Source: Ephydatia muelleri | Taxonomy: Eukaryota > Porifera > Demospongiae > Spongillida > Spongillidae | Reading direction: 5' to 3' | DNA: 64,000 nucleotides | NCBI GenBank assembly: GCA_013339895.1 | Contig: JABACO010000020.1 | Span: 4,434,542 to 4,498,541 of the forward strand | Shown here: in pieces, positions 45,901 to 58,405 of the stretch | Layout of the letters: each line of letters opens with the position of its first letter | Numbering within the stretch: the stretch's first letter is position 1 | Translations under genes and position numbers: made by a program | The notes under the pieces: generated by a model | Database searches by the model: none | Seen by the model: the letters and a program-made list of their open reading frames with translations, nothing else | What the model was told of the DNA's origin: nothing

Positions 45901-48900
45901 AAAGGAAGAAATCTGTTATTCTTGGCTACTGCTGTCCATTCAGATGATTTCACTCTTGTTTGCCTTCTGTTTCCTTACAAGGACTTGACAGATAACTGAG
46001 ATGATAACAAATTTATCTTGTGACCAAGTCTACTTCCTATGAGTTCGTTTCACATGATTACATTTCATGTGATTACATTTCAGCACCATCCTTATTTAAG
46101 GACCAGTGTGACTTTAGGAGACTAAACATTAATGCCTTGCTCATCGTACCTGCAAGGAAGCTGATAACATCATGCCACACATTCTTAGTAGCAGATAAGG
46201 CGGGCCTGTTTACTGCACATGCTTAGCCTCTCAGCAAACTTGCTGCAGACAACCAGGTATCTTTTTTTTTTCTTTCAACCTGTTTTGTGATACCTAGTGT
46301 AATGTCCGGTCAGTATAATCAGGCCAAATAGTGCATACAGCAATGGTTTAAATACTAATATCTACCGCTAGTGCGCATGAGCATGACACAGCATATACAC
46401 ATAAACATTAATGTGCATGTCCAGGAAATGTATGCTACACTACACTACTTCCCCCTCCGGGAATTTTCAGGTGTCGTAGATGTTGTTTTCTGGTTTCTTC
46501 TTCTGTCGAGGTGGCCTCATTCTTTCAGGTTCTGTTTGAGGAGGCACTATATTTTGGGGTGTGGAAGTGGGTTGTGTTCCTCCCACTCAATCACAAGGGG
46601 TTCTGGATCATCATCTTCTCATGATTCTAACTCCTCCATGACATCATCGTCATCATCTGGGACTCTCGCTTGTAATATCCATCATCTTCCTCCACTGAGG
46701 TATCATCTCCATCTGCCTGTGGCTGAGGTTCCTCCACTGGGGTCACCTCCTCCTCTGACTGTGGCAGGGCTACATGAGGCTTCAATCTATCAAAATGCAC
46801 AATAGCACGCTTCCGAGGTGAATCTCTGTGCTGAAATAAGTACAACATGTCACCCAATGGCTTCACAACCTTGTATGGTCCTTGCCAATAACAGTGCAAC
46901 TTTGGTGACTTACCTCTTGGAACCGCTGGACAGTGCAGCCATACTAGGTCACCAACCTTGAATGGATGCCATTTGTTGCCTTGTCATACAGAGCCTTCTG
47001 GCGTCTTTGTTGCAATTCCATGTGGCCTCTTATCCATTCATAAGCAGTCTCCAGTTGCGTCCTGAGATTCAGAGCATACTTGTTGACCTGTTGGGGTGTA
47101 TACACTGGGGGAAGACCAAACATTACATCTGCTGGTAGGTGTACTTCCCGCCCAAACTTCAAATAGAATGGTGTACACCCAGTTGACTCCTGTACACTAG
47201 TTCTATATGCCATCAATGGGCGATGGACCCAGTATGTCCATGGCAATGCGTTGCAGTGGATATCCTGCCAAATCAGACTGCATAGGAGCCCTTCTTGTCT
47301 GGGATGGTGACTTTCTGGACATGCACTTCTCACAGGCCTTACACCAATTTTCTACATCATGTCGTTGGCCAGGCCAATAGAAATGTGAACGAATCTTTTC
47401 AACTGTTTTCTTTTGACCAAGGTGACTTCCAGCAGATGCATCATGGAATTTTTTTCAGAATACTCAGAACAGAGAATTTTACTGAAGATGCTTGTTTTGT
47501 CCTTTTCCAGGAATGTCTTCCCAACGCCTGTACAGAAAGAACCCTGTCCTTAAGCAACAGATGACTGTTCTGGGACCATAAAGTCTGCAACCAGTAGCTT
47601 CCATATCTAGGTAGGGTGGAAGGAAATGCATTATCCCTCAAATCAGAATCTCCTTGTTGTAATTGTTTTGGGTCTCCTGTAGACAAAAAACATACACTCT
47701 CCCTCTGACAAACGTCACTACTACTATGTCCAGCAATGTCACCATCAGAAGCATCCATTGCATCATCTTGTGTACTGCTAGGAAGGGGACAAACAGACAA
47801 CTGTACCGGATGTGGGTGGCCTGCCATTGTTAGAGTCTTGGTGTCCATGTTAATGACACAATGGCATTGTTCGAGAAAGTCGGTGCCCAGTAAACATTGC
47901 TGCGTCATGTCTCGCACAACCATGATATTGTGTAGTCTCCCACCTGTAAGGTCACATACGCCTGACCACATAAAGGAAGACTCTCACCATTAACTGCCAT
48001 TACAGGACACCTGGCCTGTTTTAGCTCCAGTTTGCTGTTCTTCACAGCCTCCTTCCAGACACTCTCATGCAGGAGGGTAACTGATGATCCCGTGTCTACT
48101 AGCATGGGAACGGGGTGGCCCTCCACGAAACCTTTCAGTGTTAGAGTACTGGCAATTGCGGAGGTATGTTTAGCTGACCTTTCATCACTGTCTTGGGTAG
48201 AACCCCTTAACAATCTCTGCGCATGTGGCCTGCTTTTCCGCAAGTCCAACAAAGTGGACGCTTTTTTGCTCTTGCTGGGCATTTTCCCCCCTTGTCGAGA
48301 CGTAACTTGCTCAACTGCTCAGACAAAGATGCAACTTGCGCAACTAAGTCCTGATAGCTGTTATTCCTTGCAGAAGGCAAAAGAGCCGTGCCTGCGGCCT
48401 CTGCAGGGGCAACACTTACTGTGACACTAGCTGCCGTTTTCACCGCCTGGAAACTTTTCTGCACAGACTCGAACGACTCTAACTGGCATGCCAAGGTTAT
48501 CCTGTTCGTACCTACCAATTCGGAATCACAGTCGAGCCATGTAAGTGTTTGACACTCTTTGTCCATCTCTGTCTTCCACTTCTTAAATGTATTGAACGTA
48601 ATACCTTCCTCTTCTTTGCATCAGGGTGCCAGACTTTGTTCATCGGTAGGCTCCATTTTGCAATAATTAATGTGTATGCTAGTGTTATCCGGCTACCTTC
48701 GTGTACCATGCTCTGGTTTCTATTACCTTTTCAGTACATATTGGCGCCAGCTCACCTCCACAACTATCAGAACCCGAGATAGTATATAGAGGGAGTGGCA
48801 ACGCGTCACGTGAGCCAAAGAGATTCGCATGCCATCCGAATCGTACCTGTTTAGAAGTGAGGACAGAGTCTAAAACTCGCTGGTTTGTTTGAACTAAAAG

Positions 48901-51900
48901 GAGAAGGCTATTTTGATTGAAATTTTCAAGTTTGCCATCACATGTTCTGCTGCACAGATTGGAGCTTTTTTGCCAAAATTGCGATTTTTCAGGTGTGCTG
49001 TTTTTTGTGGGACAGTATCTTACGAATGGGTGGTCATTTCTGTTTGAAAATGGCTTTATAACGTGCAAGATGGTTAAATTGTAGCGTTTATCTTTGGTAT
49101 CTCATGTACCTTGGTTCTGGTTTCTATTACCCTCTGGTACCTCTGATATCTATTACCCTTTGGTGCCTAGTGTCATTCACTGGCTGCCTTTCATTCACCC
49201 TTTGGTACCTAGTGTTATCCGGCTACCCTCATGTACCTTGGTTCTGTTCTCTATTACCTATAGTCATACCTTCTGTCAGTATTGATCTTTCCCTTCTCTT
49301 TCTCTTGTCTCATCGGCAAAGACCAGCATAATATTTGGTTCTGCCTTGATACTCTTGAGGTAGAGTGCCAGATTCCTCAGCTTTTGTCAAGTAGTCTACA
49401 TGATGTCATGTATGAGCAGCGATGACTAACATCTTGTTTTTGATTTGACATTTTTCGGGATGGGGTTTCCACATTGGTTTATCTGTGGGCGTGGTATTCC
49501 CATATTTCTTGCATAAGATGTGTACGATGGTAATTGAGTAGTTGTATTGTATTGACAAAGCTATCCTCACCTGAATACACAGTGTCACAACCTGGGTGAG
49601 GAGACATGCTGTTTTACTGGGTTTAATCACTGACTTGACCATTCGATTGGTGTTGTTGAACTGGGAATTTCATTTTAATCCATTTGACAAGCTCGAGAAT
49701 ACATGCACTGTGTCACATAACATGTTTAATCAGATTAATTTTTATAGAAATGCCTTGCCTACTGCTCCCCAAGACCCCTTTGGGTTACAACGTATTTCAA
49801 TAAAGCAGATTGGGATTAGAATGTGAAACAAATGCGCTTCAATTCTAGGTACTAAACAGCGGACTGTTTCTCTCTGTCCAATCAGTTTTGGCCCTGGTTT
49901 TGTTCAACTTGTTGTAGTAGGCAAAGGGTTGAACATGGTACCTGCAGGGAAATGGTTTTGCGTAGAGAAGTGGTAGCAGGATATTGCTGTGTAATCAACA
50001 TAACCAGTTGAAGGACTCACTTGGGTCAAACATTGCATGCAGGTATGATTGTATTCAAGGAAATACAATCTGATCTGGCAGGTGAACCTTAGTTGTGAAT
50101 ACCCAATACCCTGGTCAGGGTTAAACGTAAGAGTTGCCATAAATGGCTTCATTTTATATCATACATGTAGCATGTTTATGCAGCTATCATAACATGTGAT
50201 TACAACAATGCGTCATCAACCACAGCACTTGCAAACCCCTAACGATATAAAATATAATTTTTAAGCACCAATCATATTATCATCATTCTGACTCCATTTC
50301 ATCATCTGAATTAGATGAATCAGACATGGTTAGAGATAGCCTGTGTTTGCAGGTTCCTTTCCATCTAAGGATGGATGGATGATGTGGGGTCAAAGTCAGC
50401 AATTTCAGGACTGTGCAGCTGTACAGTCATCAAATCTGTGACCATGGTGTCCCTAAGCCAGCTCCTCCAGTCTGACTTGATCACTTTAGTCAGACTAAAC
50501 CGTTGTTCACAATCTGCACTGCTGCAGGCAGGAGAGTAGCAGATCCACCAGCTGGAACACATTTGGACATGTATCATGGGCATTCCTGAACACATCCACC
50601 CACTCAGGCTTCTTTGGTAGGACCTTTGCTGTTAGAGCGTACCTGTATACAGTGGCCATGTACTGGTACATGTACATTAAGTCTTTTACACGTAAGGTGA
50701 ACCTACACTATGTCCTTGAGCAAATTCCACTCCGTTAGTACAACACTGACATTCACACCACATTTCTCAAGGATGGGTTCAAAGTGTCTTTGCAAAGGGC
50801 TACATCTTGATTTCCAAATTCTAATTAATGAATAACTTGCTTAATAACATATACTTTCGATACTAACTAATATACCTTCATTCGCCTGGTGGGGCCAAGA
50901 ATATAGGAACAGAAAATACATAGTACTCGTGACATCATTACTTCCATTTTCTGCTAGTCGCTCCTCCAGCTGTGCTGTGAGGCCATCCACAAGGCACTTC
51001 ATGTTGGCCTTCAGCTGAGAAGTCGTACTTTCCCGATAAAGGGATCCCCAAAAATGACGACTCATTTTTAAGGGCTGACGTCAAATAGTGGCCAGGACTA
51101 CATGAGCATACATGCAATAAGGGATTAACTTTGAATTATGTACTGGTCATTCACCTCTCTGTTAGTGTCTGTAGCTTAGTCAATGATGACTGATGACTTC
51201 ATCGTCTCAATGATGTGCCTGGGGGGGGGGGGGGGGATAACTTGGAGACTGTATGGCCAATGATACAGAGTGCAGTGTCTACAACGTCTGTAACAAACAA
51301 ATGCCTCAAGCAAAATGGTTCTTTTAGAAGAGAGCTTTTTTTAAAAAAATCCCTTTGTTTTGGCCTTGCTATCTCTAGACACTCCTGCTCCTGTTACAAT
51401 GGACAACTAAAAAAAGTGATTATAACTGCCTTTGCTTGTTTTGTAGAGCCACCTTATCTGCTCAAAGTGCTGCATTAGGGCTGGATACATATTCCACAGC
51501 TTCTTAAGTGGTGTGAGGCAACCACCTAGTACCACCAACCTGCTGGGTGCTTGAAACTTCATACCTACTGCAGCACAGGATGACTTGAGGTTCTCCCGGT
51601 TCAGAGCACTGGAATGGTAGATATTATAGATGGAAAATAGCAGCTCTGAGAAGGTGGTCATGAAGCTATTTGCTCCAACAATTCCCTTGAACCCTAGTTC
51701 TAGTCAATGTGCCATGCAGTGCAGTGTGAACAACAGTGGTTGCTCCCTCTTCAGCCAAGTACTTGCATCCAGTCATTACAGATGCACCATCACTGCCAAA
51801 TCCAACTAGCTTGATAAAGATGGTCTCTTTCGTCATCAGAGATTATTCTCCAAGGCTTGGACAACGGCATTGAATATGTGGTCAGCTGTACCTCGGCTGA

Positions 51901-54900
51901 TATTTACATAGGCAAGATAGTTGACTAGCCTTTTACAGCTTGCCTATGTATTTAAGCCAGCATTTTACTTTATTTACTCTATTATCTATATAAGGTACAC
52001 AGGTACAGTGCTTGCTCCTTTAATGAGCAAGCACTGTACCTGTTACCTTATATAGATAATTTCAGCATCACTGACAGACGAATAGTAGTGCCATCCACCA
52101 TGACAGAGAAGTTGTTTGACTGTAGTTGTGCATGCAAACCCACCAGCTGCTCTTCTGTGATGCAGTTTATGAATTCTCAGCACTTCTTGTCAGTCCTACA
52201 TGATGCTCCCACATCAAGGCCCTTCTTCTCGTCCGGAGCACACATCCACTCCTTGTCACAAAACGGTCTACCAGCCTTAGCAATGGCATGGGCATTGTCC
52301 AAAACTTCTGGCGGCACTATATCCAGGATCATTGAAGTATACATCATTAACACGACTATGAACGTGCTCGGTAGTCAAATAACTATCTTCATACTTGCCC
52401 CCTGCTTCAATCTTTTCTTTATCCAGCTTCTCAACTCAAAAACAAGCGTTGGGCAAAGAAAAAGGATGGAATGATCCTCATTATGCATTGTTTGACTGCA
52501 CTGATCTACAATCGCTTTTTCTCCAGTCATTTCCCATGACTCAGCCCACTTTTTGACAGTGCGTGAAGAACATTTTGCCAACTTTCTGTTGAGCATCACT
52601 TGGTGATACCCCATCAGCTAGCTCAATATAATACATTCGCAAAGCCAAAACTCTCGCATCTGTATCAGAAATATCTGGCATGTGTTCAGCTAAGCATTCT
52701 AGCTCTTTTATGGCATCTTTGGCAATATCTTCCTTGGTCCTTCCACTATTCTCCTGTACAGTCAAAACTCGATATAAGCACCACCAGTGCTTATAACGAA
52801 TTTGTGCTTATATCAAATGTGGTTTGGAGGTATAATTATCACCATATGAATTACTTGAACTACTAAACAGACTGGATCCTTGACATTTTTTCATGTATAC
52901 AAAGCAGCAACCTGTGAGTACATGTGGAGGCCAATGTTATCCCCTACAAACTGTAATAGGGTAGAGATACTCTGCTTAGCCTCATCTACTGACACACACT
53001 GTGGCTCCAAATTGTTTGCATCCTGTAAGCCATGTTCAGTTTCCTCTTCAATACTAGCATCTTCTTGGCCCATTAGTCGAGCAGCAATATCAGCAATGGA
53101 CTCCACCTCTTCCATTTCTGTCTCACCAGGATCCATCACCCATTCTAGTAGTAGGACACTACACTGTCAGGATTGAAAGTTTTCCCAAAGCAGCGAGGTC
53201 GTTTAGATTTATGAATTACAATAGACTTGAGGCGTTCTCCTCCTGTGCTGTTCACAGCTAGACCCACAGTTATGCGGTCCTTGGCTTTCTTAAAGCCTCT
53301 CATATCAATGGTTGTTGAAAGAGTACGATCAGGCTGCATGAAGGTAAATTTTGTTTCTGGTACAGTGTGTGCATGTTGCTATAAGCTAAGCATTAACATG
53401 CACAACAATTTTGTTAATATACAATATTAGTAACCACTTTCTGCCTGCCTGTAATATAGACCTGTCTCATCATAGTTAAATACATCCTCAAGCCTGAAGT
53501 TGTTTAAGATACTAGGTAGCTCCCTCTGGGCTCTGGCCATACCTTCCTGATCAGCACTACCAGCCTTGCCATGAAGGCGCACACTAAAAACACCATGACG
53601 CCTTTTCCAATTACAAAGCCACCCATAGCTTAGAATCAGCTTTCCATCAGTGGTGCACTCTTCATCTTGATTTGGCTGACCTGTGTTAGGCATAGCTGTA
53701 GGAGGAGGAGATGTAGCTGAAGGATGGAGGAGATGTAGCTGAAGGAGGTGTGACTGGAGGAGGTGTAGCTGAAGGAGGTGTAGCTGAAGGAGGTGTAGCT
53801 GAAAGAGGTGTAGCTGAAGGAGGTGTAGCTGAAGGAGAAGTAGCTGCAGAAGGTGTAGCTGAAGGAGGTGGTCAATAAATGTTAAGGTATCTTAGCAATT
53901 AAAGTAAATCAACTATCATCAGTTTCGTATGTTGTTAGACAATAACAAAACACTTTCATGCAATCCATTCATTTCAAGAAAAACCTCGTAGCATGTATGT
54001 CTTTCTACCCATCTAGTTTTACACAAACCTGGAAGCTTGGTGTGGGAATAGTTGGGCAAGTAGGCCTCCATTGTTGACTCAAAAAATTGGGGCTGTTTTT
54101 TAAAAATAGGTGCACTTCATTTATTACACCTATGAGATTACTAACTTTCTGCAGTTTGCATGCAGAGGCAAGAGATAGATTGAGGTAGTGTGAATAACAA
54201 TGCGTGTACAAAGCTAAAGGAGCAAACTCCTTGATCTTGGCTTGTACCCCTGCCCTATTTGATGACATAACTGCTGCACCATCATAAGCTTGTCCATGAA
54301 TCTTTGATGGATCAAGACCCACTAAAGGGTCAGAGATTGATTCCAACATTTTCTGGGATATTGCACTAGCATTTGCCCTCTCCAGGTGACTGAAGCTAAA
54401 CAGACAGTCTTTGATATGAGGCTCTTGGGGTGATGTTATGTCTACAAACAGCAAGCATACAGATAATATTTCTGTGTTTGAGTGAGGATCTGTGCATTCA
54501 TCTGCAATAATGGTGAAAGGTAAACCTTGGGAGCGAAGATTTGTTGTCATCTTTTCTCTTATCTTACTGGCATAAATGTGAATGATTTCATTCTATGTTG
54601 TCTTGCTTGTGTACCTGGAATTTCTCTTCCCTTGTTCCAAGTGCTTTTTTAGAATAGCATTCTCCTTTGCAAAAAGCTGTAGAGTTGCAATGAAATTACC
54701 TCTATTTGCAACCTCGCAGGCAAAATCAACTTTGTCATCACAATGAGCGCTGAATAATAAACCTTGTTTTGCAAGAAACTCTACTGCTGTAACCAAGTCG
54801 AAGAATTGTCCTGTTTTTTTTTTTTTCAGCTAGCTCATCCTGTTGCTTTAGAAATTGAGAATCTATTTCAAATCAGGTTTTCTAAAAGACAATGTGAACG

Positions 54901-57900
54901 TACAATGCCATCCTTACCGAGAGCCTTGTGATATAGATATTGGTATGGAGACAGCACAAGTACACCTGGTATGCTCCACGGCTACCTCCTCTCTCTGGTC
55001 GATCAGGGAACAGGATGCAACATCGGCAAATTCCTCCAGATAGTACATTACTGTACGACAGCCAAGGAATTTGTTGCAACCATTTCCTCTGGAAGGTAAT
55101 AGTCCAAGTTTTTCCACTTTTAGTCACTTGATGAGAATGAAGGGGTTCCATAGGTGCTGGGTTTGAGTGATGTGCCAAAAGCTGCATTCTCACTAATGGG
55201 TCATTCCATGTCAATTCAACCACTGATTTTGGGTCATGTTCTCAGATTTACTTACCACTTCCCATATTTGTTGGGCATGATGTACTATGCACTTTTACAA
55301 AGTATTGCGTACTCAATGATGTTTGTTTACAAAATATGGCCCTCTGAATATTTAATTTTTTGGTGACCTTTGTGAGTTTGTTGTCCTATCAGCATATACA
55401 TATTGCTTCATGTTCAAAGGTACTTATGGGTACCTCATTGTTATGCAAAAAGTTCAGTATAGGATTGAGAGGGTTAAATTTAATATTCATTTAATGTGTT
55501 GATTTGTCCACTGTGCAAAGGGGCCATTATGATATCTCACCAAAACTTCACAACAAGTACTTCATGTAATGTAGAAATAGTTAGCAAAGTTTGGTTCTGG
55601 GAAAACGATGGGATGGGCTGAGGCATGGTGTTGGAAATGTGTAAGGTCATATTTCACTGTTGGACCAAACCACAGAGTTTATTTAGGTTGAAGTGCCTTC
55701 AACCTAAATAAACTCTGTGGTTTGGTCCAACAGTGAAATATGACCTTACACATTTCCAACACCATGCCTCAGCCCATCCCATCGTTTTCCCAGAACCAAA
55801 CTTTGCTAACTATTTCTACATTACATGAAGTACTTGTTGTGAAGTTTTGGTGAGATATCATAATGGCCCCTTTGCACAGTGGACAAATCAACACATTAAA
55901 TGAATATTAAATTTAACCCTCTCAATCCTATACTGAACTTTTTGCATAACAATGAGGTACCCATAAGTACCTTTGAACATGAAGCAATATGTATATGCTG
56001 ATAGGACAACAAACTCACAAAGGTCACCAAAAAATTAAATATTCAGAGGGCCATATTTTGTAAACAAACATCATTGAGTACGCAATACTTTGTAAAAGTG
56101 CATAGTACATCATGCCCAACAAATATGGGAAGTGGTAAGTAAATCTGAGAACATGACCCAAAATCAGTGGTTGAATTGACACGGAATGACCCTAATGTCC
56201 TGAAAAATACACCTCAAATTCCCCCATGAGCCTCCTGCTGTTTTAATATTGGTACCCAAATCACTTCAACATGTCCAGTGACTAGTTGTGAACATTATAA
56301 AGGACCTGCCTTGTAACTAGAAAGACCACTCAGGTATCAAGACTAGCTGCACCTATTTTGAATGAGCAATATCAATAATTTTACATGATGCCGCATTTCC
56401 TTAAGGATGCTTGTTATAGCTATGATCTTTGTACCAAATGTCTGTACAATGATTCCGCAAATTAATGTAATTGATAGTTGTCATAGCAACCATCACCGTT
56501 TATTGCATTGCGTGCACTCCATAATAGGGGGTGTTTCTTAACGTTTTTGCAAAACCCGGGTGGTTAAATCTCGTTTCTATGGACGTATATTATCTATTTG
56601 CTACTGGTCTAACTAATACCAGTAAGAAAAGTGAAATTTAAATTTGCATGCGTAAGTTGTATACAAAAACGATGATATTTGTGCTTAATTTTTCGCAGTT
56701 TCGATGTTTGCCTGCAAGCGCTAATATTAATAGCTTGAATATGGGTGGTCATTTATTTTTGATTGAACGGTTTGAATTAATTACTTAATTAAAATTTAAT
56801 TCTACTTTTAAAATCTTGATCATATAGAAAAGCCATATGATATGTTATGTCTCAATCATTAATTTAGTTAATTGGAAGATGAAATAGTTGTTTATGTTTG
56901 TAATTTCTCCCATTCATTCAAGTTAATTTGCAAGCTGCATTATTTTAAAACAATTTCCTTGATTGTGGGACATCCTATATGGGAACAACTGTGTAGACGG
57001 TAATTGGAACGTTGTATAGTGTAATCTTGTGGGGAGAGAGATCTATTGTAACCACTGTTGTCGGTAAGCACTGAGAATCATATAGTGAGGGTAGGGCTTC
57101 AGCCATTAATCATGTGGAGGTCATTCATTGTAAATTATAATATTATCATTCTGGATTTGACAGATCTGTGAAATGAAGAATTGCCAGAAGTGCATATTCT
57201 TTGAAATGAGAAAGAAGAAAGATGTCTACATGTGGTCAGTTACACGCTTTGTTAGTTTCACGTGGCATTTATCTTGCTATATCAGGGTAGTAAATACTCC
57301 TAATGGACCTTCAGCCAAGTTTCTAGTCGAAAACAGTAAGTAAATGATCTTTTATTTTTTATACATAATGTAGTTAGCCATTATAATCTGTTTTCATTAG
57401 TTGCAATGTTTGTAAATACTTAAGTGAAATTACAAGATTGTGGATTAGTTGTCAATATTGCAGATGCAACCAGGTGAAAAGTGGCACATAGTGTGTGTTA
57501 GTAAAGATGTACAAGCAGCATCTCATGATTGTAACTATTGCATGCTTCATTTCACAGCTGCTGCAAATGCTGTAAAGTGCCAATTATAAGCCCCCTTCTT
57601 TGTCCCCAACAAAAAAAATGGCTCATGTTTAAATGTGCACATCTCTATAATCGCAAATGTGTCCTCAAACTTAATCAGCATTTCAGGAAAGAAAATGATA
57701 CCCGTAGATCAGTTATCTGATGATTGCATTATCCTTCGTTCTTAGTTCACACAATGGATGAATTAAAGTTGACAGGGAATTGTCTTCTTGGATCAAGGCC
57801 CATACTGTCATTTGATCCTGTAAGTTGGAGTGTGTGTTGCATATGCATCACAACTGCTGTTTACTAATGTTTATACAAATGTACAATCATTATGTGTTAT

Positions 57901-58352
57901 GGTTTTAAGAAATGTTTGTTATTAATGGCTTAACCTAGTTAATTACTGCTGTGGTGCCTGTGGCTTGTCAACAAAAGCACATAATACATTATCATGCTCA
58001 GTACATGAGGCTATCTGCCATAAGCAGGGTTAGTTCTTCAGAGCCAGCTGGGTCAAACATGTTCATCATTCATGTACTGGATTTGCACCTATTGATGCGT
58101 TGCAGGAAGATCTAAGTGATTTTCTTTTAAGAATGAATCCAGTGTGTTGTGTTCAGGGAATGGTGCCATTTGTATTTTGGTAGTGGCATATTGGAGCTTC
58201 TACCTAGAAATAAACATTTAACAAAGTTATGGCTTGGATGATAGTCCACTTTGCGGAGGTGTCAACTTGTTCTTAACACTTTGGACACCCAATAAGGTCC
58301 GGTGATGAATGGATAACGTTTGACAAACTCCATAGTAGGTACAGTGCCAGCT

Positions 58353-58405
<53 letters not shown>

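Larger units (their letters stand above)
50300..52365 (-). mobile_element. ZNF862-like hAT transposase relic
   Basis: On the minus strand in order: KAGRPFCDKEWMCAPDEKKG and CITEEQLVGLHAQLQSNNFS (52,330-52,090), VGFGSDGASVMTGCKYLAEE (about 51,790), ALNRENLKSSCAAVGMKFQA (51,600) and a C-terminal hAT dimerisation block SSADCEQRFSLTKVIKSDWR (50,480). This is the order of zinc finger protein 862-like, hAT-derived proteins. Frames change several times. A hairpin at 51,981-52,060 lies within it. Confidence 0.7.

Noticed and set aside
48735-48760. TGGCGCCAG near the right edge of the Ty3/gypsy fossil as a primer binding site
   Set aside because: Only a short match, and no LTR pair could be found to support it.
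54855-55043. Plus-strand frame opposite the ZMYM1-like finger
   Set aside because: Shadow of the minus-strand TTF-type finger.
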